Source: Dastarcus helophoroides (taxonomy: Eukaryota; Arthropoda; Insecta; Coleoptera; Bothrideridae). From it: DNA of 64,000 nucleotides. The stretch's first letter is position 1. Every line of letters starts with the position of its first letter. A program made the translations under genes and the position numbers. The stretch lies in assembly GCA_028583605.1 (NCBI GenBank), contig CM053333.1, forward strand, positions 9,952,638-10,016,637, read 5' to 3'. Under the pieces are notes generated by a model that was not told the origin of the DNA, ran no database searches, and saw only the letters and a list, made by a program, of their open reading frames with translations. Positions 1 through 12,730 of this stretch are shown here, in pieces.

Positions 1-832
1 TCTGTGTAATTTTTAAATAAACACCATGCACAAGACTGTCGGTGTAATTATTTTGTCAGGTGAAACGGAATATAACCAGACGCGAGTTGAAAAACTGAAA
101 TGTAATATCCTTTGCGAGTTTAACTCATTTTTTTGCTCCGTTTATGCGTTTCCTGAACAAAATGATGTAATTCAATAATGGGCACCTTTAACACGAGCTT
201 TTGTAGACACACGAGAATGACTTCAGCTTCAAAATTAGTTTCTTCCAACGTAATGAATACATATTTTTGCAACGATAAAAGCCCAGCACTCAACTATTAA
301 ATAATTGACAACATAAACACAATTAAATAACTGATCTCTGGAAAACAATGTTGCATAGACAATATTGTTACGTGGTTGGACAATTTAAAGCACTATGGAT
401 TATTAACAGTTTTATTTAACAACTAACAACTCATTCGGATAATCGTAATTTACAACTAAATAATCTAGGGTGCGATTTCGGTTTCATATTTGTTTCACCA
501 TACTAGAATATTCGATATCTCGAAGTCTTGAACGCACAATTACGTTATCTTATTAATAACCACTTAATTGTAAACTTTTCACAGCTCCCTGCAATAGCTT
601 CTAATAAACATCGAATAAACGCTGTCTATAGTCACAGTCCGTTAGAATATATTTCCTTAAAATTTAAACAGATACATCAATAAAATGGTAACATATTTTG
701 CTCGCATCAGAGTCCACAGTAGTACTTTTGGCTGCAACAAAACAACTAAACCAAACCAATGCAAAAAGGAATTCCTCTTCTACAATTAGATAAGCAAATG
801 TATTATGCTACTTCAGTTGTTAACTTTTTATT
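1..832. other. AT-rich sequence upstream of the first visible exon
   Basis: No coding exon, RNA gene or strong repeat could be recognised. It is probably intron of grh, because the exon at 4970 is internal, but an intergenic origin cannot be excluded from this window. Confidence 0.5.
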
Positions 833-1972
833 GATGACCCATCATTTGAAAAATTGTTGTCCTGGTAATATTATGATAAAGTTGAATCTACGAAGGGTTG
901 GGATGATAATTTAGTGCACCATTCTTGGTGCTATGAAGGGTCACCACTAGTCCATAGACCAGCGATGTGCTTAAGAAACCCATGTCTAGTGTTCAAATCT
1001 TACTGAGTCCTAAACATGCATAGGATTAACCCAGTCTAATGTTAGATTAATATGACAATGTTAAAGTTTTACCTCAGTTAAGCGCTCTTCGTGAAAGTCA
1101 TCAGGACGTTTTACCGCTATTCATGACCTACGATTAGAAAAAATTTTGTCCTGGTAATATTATAATAAAGTTGAATCTACGAAGGGTTGGGATGATAATT
1201 TAGTGCACCATTCTTGGTGCTATCAAGGGTCACCACTAGTCCGTAGACCAGCGATGTACTTAAGAAACCCATGTCTAGTGTTCAAATCTTACTGAGTCCT
1301 AAACATGCATAGGATTAACCCAGTCTAATGTTAGATTAATATGACAATGTTAAAGTTTTACCTCAGTTAAGCCCTCTTCGTGAAAGTCATCAGGACGTGT
1401 TACCACTATTGATGACCAACGATTAGAAAAATTTTTGTCCTGGTAATATTATGATAAAGTTGAATCTACGAAGGGTTGGGATGATAATTTAGTGCACCAT
1501 TCTTGGTGCTATCAAGCATCACCAATAGTTCATAGGCCATCGACGTGCTAAAGAAACCCATGTCTAGGGTTCTGATTTTACTGAATCCTAGATATGTGTA
1601 GGATGAACCCAGTCTAATGTTAGATTAATATGACAATGTTAAAGTTTTACCTCAGTTAAGCGCTCTTCGTGAAAGTCATCTGGATGTGTTACCGTATTGA
1701 TGACCCACGATTTGAAAAATTTTGGTCCTAGTGATATAAGTTAGGATAAAGTTGAATCTACGAAGGGTTGGAATGATAATTTAGTGCACCATTCTTGGTG
1801 CTATCAAAGATCACCAATAGTGCATAGACCATCGACGAAACCCATGCCTAGTGTTCAGAACTTACTAAATCCTAGATATGCGTAGGATGAACCCAGTTAG
1901 ATTAATATGACAATGTTAAAGTTTTACCTCAGTTAAGCGCTCTTCGTGGAATTCATCAGGATGTGTTACCGC
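833..1972. repeat. Satellite-like tandem array, 289-bp unit, about 4 copies
   Basis: Units begin at 833, 1122, 1411 and 1699 with a GATGACC(C/A/T)A(C/T) start, giving periods of 289, 289 and 288 bases. The first two copies are almost identical; the fourth carries deletions and ends near 1972. Every unit contains TAGTGCACCATTCTTGGTGC, which can fold as a small hairpin (GCACCA and TGGTGC arms), and TTACCTCAGTTAAGC(G/C)CTCTT. No reading frame is kept between copies. Confidence 0.93.
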
Positions 1973-2947
1973 TGATATAAACTTCGAAAATAAGTAGTCT
2001 GACATATGTGATGTAATTGGACCAAGCTAGAACCTTCTCTCTTCTAGCCATCGTCGTTGCAACGTTCTAAATTAAAATGAATAAAGATGTTTATCTTTCT
2101 GAAGGCTAATGTTGACCTTTTGGCAAATCGTTTGCATAATTTAATTTTTAGTAGACGCCATATCTTCCATCTAAACGATGCAAACATATTGCAGATTATC
2201 TCGCATTGTAAGTGAAGTGCGAAATTATTCACGTTATGTGGAACATTCGACAAGAGGAACTTTCCCAATATAAATTTAATTTAGAACTCAAAATCCACTT
2301 TAGACTGCTTTCTGTAGCACACATAAAAATGTTTCTGCAACGTTATTTTTGCAGAAATTGGGTCAATATGCAAATTACCATTTAGAAAATAGCTGATACT
2401 TCGCAAGAAGTGATTATTATGGTCTTGCAAATTTATAGATTTAATTATAGCTAATGATTAATATAACCTTTAGTTTAGAGAAATGGTTTGAATTATTAAG
2501 CTTCTCTGTACGTCTTTGATTAGATTTAGACTACAATGCATGACTTATCATCTTACGGTTCTCTTTAGTGTTAGTTCTTTATGGTCTTTCATTGTTGTTG
2601 TTAGGGTCTTCTCGTTTTTATTTTATGGTCTTCTTGGTTTTAGCGTTCTATTTCTCCTTCATTTTTTACTAATTCTCCCATATTTAAGGGTGGTTACTCA
2701 CAGGACCATTCGCGTGTAATATAATAATTTTGATCTGCCATACCTTACAATGGTAACTAATGACGTGACGACTTACCGCCATGTAAGTAAACTTTTACAT
2801 TACACGCGGATGTCCCGATAAGAATTCACCCTCACCACTTCCATCTTATTGCTTTCCTCTTCTTTTGCATTCTGTTTTTTTAATGTCTTCTGATTTTCGC
2901 TTTTAAGTTTTCTTATCGTCTTTGTTGTTGATGGGATTCTTGTTCTT
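1973..2947. other. Non-repetitive AT-rich stretch
   Basis: No gene or repeat was recognised. Short frames of 67-74 codons on both strands have no recognisable protein features. The 3' part becomes T-rich and grades into the pyrimidine tract that follows. Confidence 0.5.
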
Positions 2948-3845
2948 GTGACATTCTCTTCTTCTTTTTCTTCTTCTTCTTCTTCTTATTCTTCGTATTC
3001 CTCTTCTTCTTCTTCTATTTCTTCTTCATCTTTTTCTTCTTCTGTGATTAGAAGTGATCGCAAAAGGTGTGACTTATTCAGCCCTTCGTTTTTTTCTTGT
3101 TAGCTTTCGTTTATTTTTTATTTGGTTTCTTATATTCTAAGATTGTTACATGTTATATGTTTAGCTCTCTTCTTCTGTTGCTGTTGTTCTTCTTTCTCTT
3201 TAGCTGCGAGTGATAGTCTTCTTTTTCTTTTTTCTTTTTTTCTACATATGTATACAATAAAATGCAACCACAAAGCCACTTCCTGTTCTTCTTGCTTTCA
3301 TGCTTTTTTGATTTTTTGCCTTTTACTGGACTTGTTTTTCCTTTTTATTTTTTTCTCATATATTGCTGGTACTCTTCTTCTGAATCATCATCATCCTCTT
3401 CTCCTTTTTCATCATCTTCTCCTTCTCCTCCTCCCCGTCCTCCTCATCATCACCATCATCATCATCATCACGACCTCCTCCACCACCATTATCATCATCA
3501 TCATCGTCGCCGTCGTTGTCCTTCTTATTCTTGCTATTACTCTTCTTCTTTTTTATCATCATCATCCTCTTCTTCTTCATCATCATCTTCTTCTCCTTCT
3601 TCTCCTCCTCACATCATCATCATCATCATTATCATCACCATCATCATCATCACCATTATCATCATTGTCGTCGTCATCGTCGCCGACGTTTTCCTTCTTC
3701 TTCTTATTCTTGCTGTTACTCTTCTTCTTTATCATTATCATCCTCTTCTCCTTCTTTATCTCCTTCTCCTGCCCCTCCTCCTCCTCCTCCTCCTCTTCTT
3801 TCTCTTCCTCCTCCTCACCCTTCTCTTCCTTCTCGTCATCATCAC

Positions 3846-3889
<44 letters not shown>

Positions 3890-4082
3890 CCTCCACCACC
3901 ACCGTTATCATCATCACCATCATCATCATCATCATCGTCGCCGTCGTTGTCCTTCTTATTCTTGCTATTACTCTTCTTCTTTATCATCATCATCCTCTTC
4001 TTCTTCATTATCATCTTCTCCTCCTTCTCATCCTCCTCCTTACATCATTATCATCATCATCATCATCATCATTATCATCACC

Positions 4083-4114
<32 letters not shown>

Positions 4115-4225
4115 CACCATCATCATCATCACCATCACCATCATCATCATTATCGTCGTCGTCGCCGCCGACGTTGTCCTTCTTCATCTCCTTCTCCTGC
4201 CCCTCCTCTTCCTCCTCTTCTGCCT

Positions 4226-4256
<31 letters not shown>

Positions 4257-4293
4257 CGTCTCCTTCTCCTCCTCATCCTTCTCCTCCTCCTCG

Positions 4294-4327
<34 letters not shown>

Positions 4328-4478
4328 TATCACCACCATCATCATCATCATCATCACCATCATCATCATCGTCGTCGTCGCCGTCGTTGTCCCTCTTCTT
4401 CTTATTCTTCTGATAATTTTTCTTATTCTGCTTCTTCATCATCTTCTTCTTCTTCTTCTTCTTCTATGTTTTCTGTGT
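2948..4478. repeat. 1.5-kb trinucleotide tract (TCT/TCC/TCA) with higher-order repeat
   Basis: The + strand is dominated by TTC, TCC and ATC/CAT triplets. Because the period is three, long frames of poly-Ser, poly-His, poly-Leu, poly-Asp or poly-Glu appear in many frames on both strands, and none should be read as a gene. A block containing CGTCGCCGTCGTTGTCC and TTCTTATTCTTGCTATTAC recurs near 3503, 3673 (diverged), 3934, 4158 and 4376. The array therefore grew by duplication of 170-260-bp segments as well as by triplet slippage. It ends about 490 bases before an exon. Confidence 0.95.
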
Positions 4479-4969
4479 GACCACAAAAGATATTATTCAC
4501 TTATTCACTTTCCATTTGTTCTTTTTGGGTTAATGCTTTTCTTTTAGATTTTCTTGTTTTGTAGGATTGTTAATCTTCTAGATCTTTTGTTTTCTTTTGT
4601 TCTGCCATTTCGCTTCTTAGTCTTTTTATTCCTTCTCTTATTATTTTCGTTCTCTCGTGCTTTATTTTGTTTCGCCTCCTTTTTTATTATATCTTTTTGT
4701 TTCTATTTTTTTGGGTTTTGGGTTTTCGTTTTTAGAATTTCGTACCCCAATATAAAAAAAACGACATTTTCCTAATTCAGCAACATTAAAATGCAACTTC
4801 TTCAGTTTTGGGAAGATTTCCTAAAATCTTACGAAGGGTTTTTCTGCAGTATGTTGCGAAGGTTAGCGCTAACGCTCTAATGAGAAAAAAAAAGATCATG
4901 TCACCATCTTGACTCCTCCAATTCTGTTTTCGAAATGTAACTGAAGATTGATGAGAGATTTTGTTTCAG
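4479..4969. other. T-rich 3' end of intron before exon 4970
   Basis: The tract at 4500-4740 is T-rich with short pyrimidine runs but no longer a clean triplet repeat. The polypyrimidine stretch and TTGTTTCAG acceptor at its end serve the exon at 4970. Confidence 0.6.
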
Positions 4970-5278
4970 GAAACGCAAGGAAGCTCTAGAGGGAGCTGCT
5001 GGTAGTAATTCGGGTCCCCAAGCTAACAGCGGGGACTTACCAGTGGTGGGTCAACGTGGTATGGCTGAGGTTCCTGAGGGGGCCGCCCCTCCCGAAGACC
5101 AGCAGACTTGGAGAGCTTACTACGAACATCCTCTAACAGCGGCAACTACAGCGATGCTCAATATCGGTGGGGGTGCTGAAGACCAGGCCTCCACCATGGG
5201 AATGGGCCTAATATACGAATACTACAAGCTGCCTTCGATACCCGTCGATTCCAAAGACAAACTTGCTGATATTTGGCC
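4970..5278 (+). CDS. grh: grainyhead, internal exon with conserved N-terminal activation segment
   Basis: This is the first recognisable coding exon of grainyhead, a sequence-specific transcription factor of epidermal and neural cells. The acceptor TTGTTTCAG ends at 4969 and the donor GTAAGT begins at 5279. The exon is 309 bases, starts with the third base of a codon and ends with two bases of the next. It encodes a [11 protein letters not shown] start, a Gly/Pro/Ser-rich stretch, then [18 protein letters not shown] and [11 protein letters not shown]. These align by eye with the AW..FLENPLTAATKAMMSI and GLLYDYYKVP segment near the N-terminus of vertebrate GRHL proteins, a known transactivation region. 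An in-frame TAA at 4938-4940 lies upstream and no in-frame ATG precedes the acceptor, so the exon is internal. The first in-frame ATG inside it is at 5061. Earlier exons were not found between 1 and 4969. Confidence 0.93.
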
Positions 5279-6289
5279 GTAAGTTTATTCACTTAAGAGC
5301 ATTTCTTGTTTTTGAATGTTGCTGATCTAATAGCTAAAAAGTAATTAACAAGTCGGTGTTTTATTGGTTTAGGATCTCCTAATCACTATTAGGTTTTACA
5401 TTTTTTCATAGATCTAGCTATGAAAATGTCTTCTGATAAAAAATTCATCACTATAGGCAACGAACTTCTGCTGATCATAAGTTTGAGATAGAGTATATCA
5501 AAAGAGGAATTTATGTTTTTATATCTAGATGTCTACAGATCGTACCACTTGTCGTCCAGAAAAGATCAGATAATCAAATTTTGATGAAACATTTGTATAA
5601 TTTTTCACTTCGGAAAGTACGATTCACCTCGGAAAACTCACTCATCACGTCATAAAAATCGTGTCCACGGTTGACGACCTTTGGGAATAAATTAATAAAG
5701 AAATGCTAATGACAGATATTACATTGACGACATTGGTTTTGTATTAAAATGTAAAGTGTCTGTAGCGTGGGTATAAAGCTAGAAGATAGTTAAAAAAGGA
5801 ACTGGTTTGTCGCTTAATCGATCATTGAATCTCCTCTGGAACGAAGTCAGAAAAAATATATCTAAGCAGCTGTGACCGTTTTCAACTTAATTTCGTGAGA
5901 AACAGCTTAAAATGAACTGCATCGCAAACAGTTTGGGATCCACCCTCTAAAACTGACCGCGATTTACTCGGATAAAATATATAAGAGAACTGTCACGCTT
6001 AATGAGCTGAATAGATAGAACAGAATCCACCAAGGTTCTGAAAATTTTTCTCACCTTACCGACGCATTATTTTTTCTGTTTTTGGAATCTACTAACAAAA
6101 TAATATTTATTATTTTGACACATCTTCCAAATTATTAAAAAGTTCAGACTTGGAGGGCCAGAGTTTTAAACCGGGGCAGGGGCCATAAAAATTCTGTGGT
6201 TAACGATTTTTTATTTATGGTAATTCTGATTGTTATCTAAAATCGTAATGAGAACAAATCTATCAAATTATTGCACATAGGTAACTTTG
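5279..6289. other. Intron, start of the 15.8-kb intron
   Basis: It starts with the GTAAGT donor. The rest is unique-looking AT-rich sequence in which no exon, hairpin or tandem repeat was recognised. Confidence 0.55.
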
Positions 6290-6536
6290 TTTTTATTAAG
6301 AAACGTTTGTCTTTATTGGGAAATGTTTCGGTTTACTAAAAAGCGTTTTCTCTTTGTTGGAAAACATTTTTACTCTTTATTATGAAATGTTTGCATTTAC
6401 TGGGAAATGATCCTCTTTAATGAGAAACGTTCCTTCCTATTAGAAAAGATATGTTTTTGCTGCGTAACGTTTCCCTTTACTGGTAAATGTTCCTCTTGAC
6501 TGAGTCACGTTTATCTTTACTAGAAAAAGTTTTCCT
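6290..6536. repeat. Minisatellite of about 28-30 bp, roughly 8 degenerate copies
   Basis: A unit close to CTTTACTGGGAAATGTT(T/C) recurs: TCTTTATTGGGAAATGTT, TTTACTGGGAAATGATC, CTTTACTGGTAAATGTTC, CTTTACTAGAAAAAGTTT and others. Spacing is about 28-30 bases. The copies have drifted strongly. Confidence 0.8.
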
Positions 6537-8200
6537 TCAGAATCTGGTGACCGAAATGGGATTTTTCATTTGAAAGTTATGGATCTTTAAAATGTTACCA
6601 AAAATATGAAATAACTTTAAAATTACAACCAGAAGTACCATGCAATGAAGGTTACAAAGGTCATTGCGTGAAGTAACTTTAATTCTTATATTATGAATTA
6701 TATATTTGGTTGTGGTTGCAAACATTTTCAACTTTTAGCATGTTCGTACTATTATTACAGAACTATTAATTAACTTTAAAATTGTTTTCGTAGATTTGGA
6801 TACAACAACACAAAGTTCGTTAAGACATACGTTACTTTTTACTTTAAAAGATCTAAAGCATATACATTAATAAAGAGATTTTGCTAAAAAAAATCGTGTT
6901 TTGTTAATGCGCACGCTTTACGTTTTTGCAGGTGCAACAATTTAAAAAAGCTGAACAACAATTAAATTCTTGCTTGGTTCCGCATTGAGCATATGGAGTA
7001 TTAATTGCAGCCAAACAAGTGAGGCATGATTATCGCAGAGACGAAATGAAACGAACTTAGGATCATAATAAATAATATTTAATAGGAAAATGGACATTAA
7101 TATTCCAACTGATGGAAAAATGATCTTCACGCTTATACATTTTCTAGCTTTACAATCATTTATCATTTGAAACAATTATTTATTGGCGTTTCTACCATTC
7201 AAACGTCTTTATTTCAGCGGGCAATAAACATTGCGGCGCACATAAAGTTTGAAAATAAAATCGCCTTTTTTTCACTGAATTATGCATAGAGCAGATCTTG
7301 AGGCCTTGGGGACGTATTCCTGTACCTATAGACCCCTTTTATTCTTCATATTATTTACAGAGCACCAGAATGGCCTGCTTATGAATAAGAATGGCTTCGA
7401 ATACAAAGGCACTAAATTTGTTTAAGAATTTGCAAGGGTATATACGTAGAGATGAGTGATGACGTTCTTGGGGTTCCAGCAACTTCACTTTTTGTCATTA
7501 CTGATGCCCACTTATATCGATATTTTTTAACAATTCGGACAATTTTTCTTTCTAAAATTAATGATGTAAAATCTCTAAACGTTGCTTCATGTTGTTCATG
7601 GGTTTTCGTTAGCGAACTGTCGCAATGCGGAATAGGTAAATTTCCTACTTGCAGTTTTTCGTCTTATTTATGAAGTGTATGCAATAACATAAGTAGATTA
7701 TTCAAATAAATTCATTTAGATATTCTGATTACAATATTTAAATCGCATAAACCTTATTCTTTCAATGTTATTGTAATTTATTCTCAAATGAGAGTATAAC
7801 ACTTGGACGTGAAATTAATTGTAATAAATAGCAAATTGCCTATTTTACAATGCAAACCGACATAGTTATGCAAACAAATCTATATTGTAAGTATGGCTTA
7901 CGTGACTACTTGAGGTATAATGGTGGCGTTTTAAGCCATTTTAACCCGATGTCTTTAAGATCAGATCAGGGCGGATTAAATTTGCCCAAGATGGGAATCG
8001 CAGTTTGCATTATTAAAGAACTACGCTACGCTACTAAACAGTCCAGATTGTAGGCATTCAGTTTTGACTTATTGAGGCAATTTGGCCTAAGAAAGATAGA
8101 GTTATATAATATTCACCAATATTAAGAAGGCATTTTTTTTTGTAAAGATGATATTTTTGAGTCCATTTTGTTTATTCAATAGAAGTATCAAAGCGGCCCG
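6537..8200. other. Intron, non-repetitive AT-rich sequence
   Basis: No feature was found. Short open frames at 6537, 6942, 7452 and 7850 lack recognisable motifs. Confidence 0.5.
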
Positions 8201-9388
8201 AGTTTCAAATTTTTGGGCGGATTTGAAAACTTTTCCAAATTCTTAAAGTTTCATCTAGGAAGAATGGGGCTAAATTTTTTTAGAATTTTTTTAAATTCTT
8301 ACAAAAATATTTTTTTAAGATTTTGAATTTTTCTTACTACGATTGTCAATTAAAAAAAAACGGAAATCACGCTAATAATTTTTTTTTTTTGGAAATCTTT
8401 ACTTTTCTCGAGATTTTAACTAAATCCCAAAATTCAACCTTTTCTGGCGGGGCACATGGTGGGGCAAAGTTCTCTGACCTATGCAGTCAATCGAAAATAT
8501 ATATTATTCACTCAGGAGAAAGTTTTTCCAAATTTTTACCTTTGTTTCAAAATTTGTCATTTCTTGAAATTCCTTGAAATTCTCAGTTTAATTCTCAAAA
8601 TTCGTCTTTTTATTCAAAATTTCCACTTTTTCATGAAGTTCTTATCACAAATTTGAATCTTGCTCAGATTTTCAAATTTTTTCTAAAATCGTCTTTTTTG
8701 AAAATTCGCAATGTTTCTCAAGCCTTTGTTTCAAAAGTTCCACTTTATTAAAAATAATCGACGTTCTGAAAAATTTGATCTATTTCTTAAAATTCGCTTT
8801 TTTTCGAAATTTCCCCGTATAGCATTTTTAACATGGTCATAGTGGTGAAGCAGAGTGGGACACTTGTCCCCTCTGGCTCATGCAGTTAAACAAAATCATT
8901 CATAAATTTAACCAGATGTAGTTTTTTTTCTAAATTTTTAGTTTTGTTCGAAATTATTTTTTCTCGGAAATTTAGAATTTTTTCTTAAAATTCCTCCTTT
9001 TTTCCAGATTTTAATTTTATTCTCGAAGCTCCGAGAAATTTTTACTGTTTTGTAAATTTCGACTTTCCTCAAAATTAGTCATATTTCTTCAAAATGTCGC
9101 AACATTTTTAAAATTAGATTTTCTGAAAATTCCAACGTATAACCAAAAATTCATTTTGTAATCGAATTTTCTACTTTTACCTTAAAATTCGACCATTTCT
9201 GGTTCTAGAAATTCCACTTTTTTCGGAAATTTATCTTCTTGAAATTGCAACTTTTGTCAAAATGCGTTTATTATGGTAATATTAAATAATAATATTTTCT
9301 TAGTCAACATTTTAATCAAAATATAAAAATGATTACTGATTACAAAAATATTTTTTTGAAGTTTGAAATTTCTTTTTTTTTTTGTGGA
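8200..9388. repeat. Degenerate array of TTTCTCGAAATTT-type short repeats
   Basis: Words such as TTTTTTCGAAATTT, TTTCTCAAAATTC and TTTCCAAATTTT follow each other at irregular 15-25-base steps. This is the same vocabulary, on the same or opposite strand, as the arrays near 19, 20, 27, 41, 43, 46 and 51 kb. Confidence 0.7.
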
Positions 9389-9830
9389 ACTTGGTTATCT
9401 TCAAAAATTGATATTCAAATCTTGTCCCCTGAAACCAAGAAAAATTAAAAAACACGAAAACGCTTGCTCTAAATGCTAAAGCATTTCTTGGGCATTTCTT
9501 GGAAATTCCAACTTTTTCTAGAAATTTCAAAGTTGTTCAACATTTAGATAAAAAAGTAAAACTCCACAGAAAAATAGTTTTGTCAATTTCAACCTACCTC
9601 TTAAAATTTGATTTTTAATAGTAGGTCAAAAGTTTTAGTGAAAAAACAGAAGATTTCTATAAAAATATTTGTTTGGAAATTTTGAGAAAAATATGTCTTG
9701 TATCTCCCTGAAGATGATACCTTGGATATCGAAACGCGTTAGAGCAACCTTTGTTATGTTTTTTAATCTTTCTTTTCAGAGGACAAAATTTGTATTTCAA
9801 TTTTTGAAGATAACCAAGATAACTTGCTAT
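9389..9830. mobile_element. Foldback/MITE family FB1, copy with two arms
   Basis: The left arm (9389-9480) reads TTGGTTATCTTCAAAAATTG, then CTTGTCCCCTGAAACCAAG. The right arm (9694-9830) is its inverted partner, with ATATCGAAACGCGTTAGAGC, TTTTTGAAGATAACCAAG and related words. About 210 bases lie between. It belongs to a family seen at eight loci in this window (9.4, 11.95, 18.3, 20.1, 33.7, 42.6, 45.6 and 57.7 kb). No reading frame exists, so it is non-autonomous. Confidence 0.85.
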
Positions 9831-10087
9831 TTTACTAAAATAATTCAAAATTTAGATAAAATGGAAATTAAATGATACAAAATCGAAAACTTCGAAATTA
9901 AAAACAAGGTCGACATAGAAAAAAGTGGACAATTAAGTCCAAATTTCGTAAATAGAAGAAGAAAGAAAAAAAAGAGGACAATTTAGAAGAAATAAATAAA
10001 ATTTGAATACGTAAATGCTAAAAACGCGAAATTTTGAGAATACAATTGATATTTATGGAAAAGAAAAAAAATAAAAAGGGGTTCGAT
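9831..10087. repeat. Degenerate AAAATTTAG/GAAATT array
   Basis: A-rich sequence with repeated GAAATTAAA, CGAAATTTTGAG words on the + strand; it grades into the 580-bp tandem array. Confidence 0.5.
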
Positions 10088-11845
10088 AGTTTCTGTATGA
10101 ATGTCGAGTTTTTCTCGAAATTTTCATTTTTTTCTTAAAGTTCTGAGTTTACATTTTAAAATTCTTATTATTTTCGAGGCTAAACTAGAAATTTGGAAAA
10201 AAAATCGAAATTTGAAAAATATCTGAAATATTTGAGATGAAAGTTTGTCAAATCGGGATCAAATAAATTTCCAAAACATAGTCAGTATTTCAAAGGTCAA
10301 AAAACTTAAAGTTAAAACTTAAGGAGAAAAGTTACTACTAAAACATTAGAATTCGGAGAACAAAAAATCTAAATTTAGAGAAAAAAAAATTACGTAATAA
10401 AAAAAGTTAAAAAAAAATTTAGAATAATATCAAATTGAAAAACAAATTGCATTCATTACAAAGGACTATTTCCAAAATTTCGAAAAAAACGCTACATCTT
10501 GATATTACAGTCAAAATCTTAAGAATAAAATTTTATATAAAAATTTAAAAATCAAAAGTGCGAGTTTTTTATTTTGAGGAAATATTTCCAGAAAAATTTT
10601 AAATCGAAATTTTCGGAAAATATGAAAATCGGAATTGAAATGTCGAATCCGTAGAAAAAAGGGGAAATTCTGTATGAATGTCGAGTTTTTCTCGAAATTT
10701 TTATTTTTTCTTAAAGTTCTGAGTTTACATTTTAAAATTCTTATTATTTTCGAGGCTAAACTAGAAATTTGGAAAAAAAATCGAAATTTGAAAATATCTG
10801 AAAATTTTGAGATAAAAGATCGTCAAATTGGAATCAAATAAATTTCCAAAACAAAGTCAATATTTCAAAGGTCAAAAATTCAAATTTAAAGTTAAAATTT
10901 CAGAAGAAAAATTATTACTGAAGCAATAGAATCTAGAGAGAAAAAATCAAAATTTAGAGAAAAAAAAATAATAATTTACGTAATAAAAAAAGTAAACAAA
11001 AATTCAGAATAATATCAAATTGAAAAATAAATTGCATTCATTACAAAGGACTATTTCCAAAATTTCGAAAAAAAAACGCTACATCTTGATATTAAAGTCA
11101 AAATGTTAAGGTCAAAATTTTATATAAAAATTTAATAATCAAAAGTGCGAGTTTTTTATTTTGAGGAAATATTTCCAGAAACATTTTAAATCGAAATTTT
11201 CGGAAAAATATGAAAATCGGAATTGAAATGTCGAAATCCGCTGAAAAAAGTGGAAATTCTGTACAAATGTCGAGTTTTTCTCGAAATTTTTATTTTTTCC
11301 TAAAGTTCTGAGTTTACATTTTAAAATTCTTATTATTTTCGAGGCTAAACAAGAAATTTGGAAAAAAAATCGAAATTTGAAAATATCTGAAAATTTTAAC
11401 ATAAAAGATCGTCAAATTGGAATCAAATAAATTTCCAAAACATAGCCAATATTTCAAAGGTCAAAAATTCAAATTTAAAGTTAAAATTTCAGAAGAAAAA
11501 TTATTACTGAAACAATAGAATCTGGAGAAAAAAAAATCAAAATTTAGAGAAAAAAAATTATAATTTACTTAATAAAAAAAGTAAAAAAAAATCAGAATAA
11601 TATCAAATTAAAAAATAAATTGCATTCATTACAAAGGACTCTTTCCAAAATTTCGAAAAAAAACGCTAAATCTTGATATTAAAGTCAAAATGTTAAGGAC
11701 AAAATTTTATATAAAAATGTAAAAATCAAAAGTGCGAGTTTTTTATTTTGAGGAAATATTTCCAGAAAAATTTTAAATCGAAATTTTCGGAAAAATATGA
11801 AAATCGGAATTGAAATGTCGAGATCCGCAGAAAAAAGTGGAAATT
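10088..11845. repeat. Tandem array of about 580-bp units, three copies
   Basis: A block with CTGTATGAATGTCGAGTTTT, TTCTGAGTTTACATTTTAAA and TTTTCGAGGCTAAACTAGAA begins near 10093, 10670 and 11259 (spacing 577 and 589). A truncated fourth start follows at about 11840. Each unit contains CATTACAAAGGACTATTTCC and GCGAGTTTTTTATTTTGAGG. Copies two and three are nearly identical, which points to recent duplication. Their internal text is itself built from short CGAAATTT words. Confidence 0.92.
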
Positions 11846-11949
11846 TACAAAAAAAAAACGGAATAATTTCGAAATTTAAATACAAATTAAATAACAAAAG
11901 ACTGTTTCCAAAATATCGAAAAAATAGTTATATTACAATCCAAATTTTT

Positions 11950-12095
11950 GGTGGAAGGGTCCTTGGTTATCTTCAAAAATTGAAATACAAATCTTATCCT
12001 CTGTAACCAAGAAAAAACACAACAAAGGTTGCTCTAACGCATTTCGATAGCCAAGCTTGATTTCAGGGGACAAGATTTGTATTACAATTATTAAA
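11950..12095. mobile_element. Foldback family FB1, internally shortened copy
   Basis: GTGGAAGGGTCCTTGGTTAT begins the left arm, which runs through GGTTGCTCTAACGCATTTCG to AGCCAAGCTTG. It then jumps straight to GATTTCAGGGGACAAGATTT of the right arm. The palindromic centre has been lost. Confidence 0.85.
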
Positions 12096-12458
12096 ATCCA
12101 AATTTTAGATAAACATGTAAAAATCAACAGAGCGAACTTTGGTTTCGAAGTAAAGTTAAAATTTTGGTAAAAAATGTTAAATTTTTGATAATGGTAAACA
12201 AAATTAAATTAAAAAATATTTCGTGATTTTTTTTTTAAGTGAAAATTTCTTTAGGCGCGCAAAGCGACTAAAGGTAAGGAAAATATGCATGGAATTGCCA
12301 CATATGTAATATACTTATATATATTGCGTTACCAAAAAGGGCGATTTGAACTACTATTCGGCACTCTAGCACTGCGGCACTCTGGATATTTAATGACAAC
12401 TCATAAAACCTTTTCAACACTCGGATAATCCTACATTTGGCTAATCTGGCACCCGCTA
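12096..12458. other. Intron, no recognised feature
   Basis: AT-rich sequence with no gene or clear repeat. Short frames on the - strand are shadows of the neighbouring array. Confidence 0.4.
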
Positions 12459-12730
12459 ATCGGGAAAATATAAAAAAGAAAATTTGAAGGGGGGGGGCAA
12501 AATAAAAATATAAAAAAGAAAATTGGGGGTAGAAAATGGGGAAGGGCACTATGAAAATACATAAAAAATAAAAATTGGGGGATAAAAATTTGAAGAAGAA
12601 AATTGGGGGGTGGAAAAATGGAGGGCACCATGAAAATAAATAAAAAAGAAAAATTGGGAGGATAAAAAGTGCGGGGCACCATGAAAATATATAAAAAAGA
12701 AAATTTGAGGGTACTGGGGGGGGGGGGCGA
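12459..12730. repeat. G-run tandem array, about 70-85-bp units
   Basis: Three to four copies of a unit with AAAAAAGAAAATTGGGGG, a short spacer and GGGCACCATGAAAATA follow each other. The array ends in a run of nine or more Gs at 12717-12727. Several runs of four or more Gs lie within short distance on one strand, so G-quadruplex formation is possible. Confidence 0.85.

Noticed and set aside
3122..4547. Long open frames (up to 452 codons, both strands) rich in Ser, His, Leu, Asp or Glu
   Set aside because: They arise because a trinucleotide repeat has no stop codons in several frames at once. Composition is that of the triplets, with no start context, splice signals or domain.
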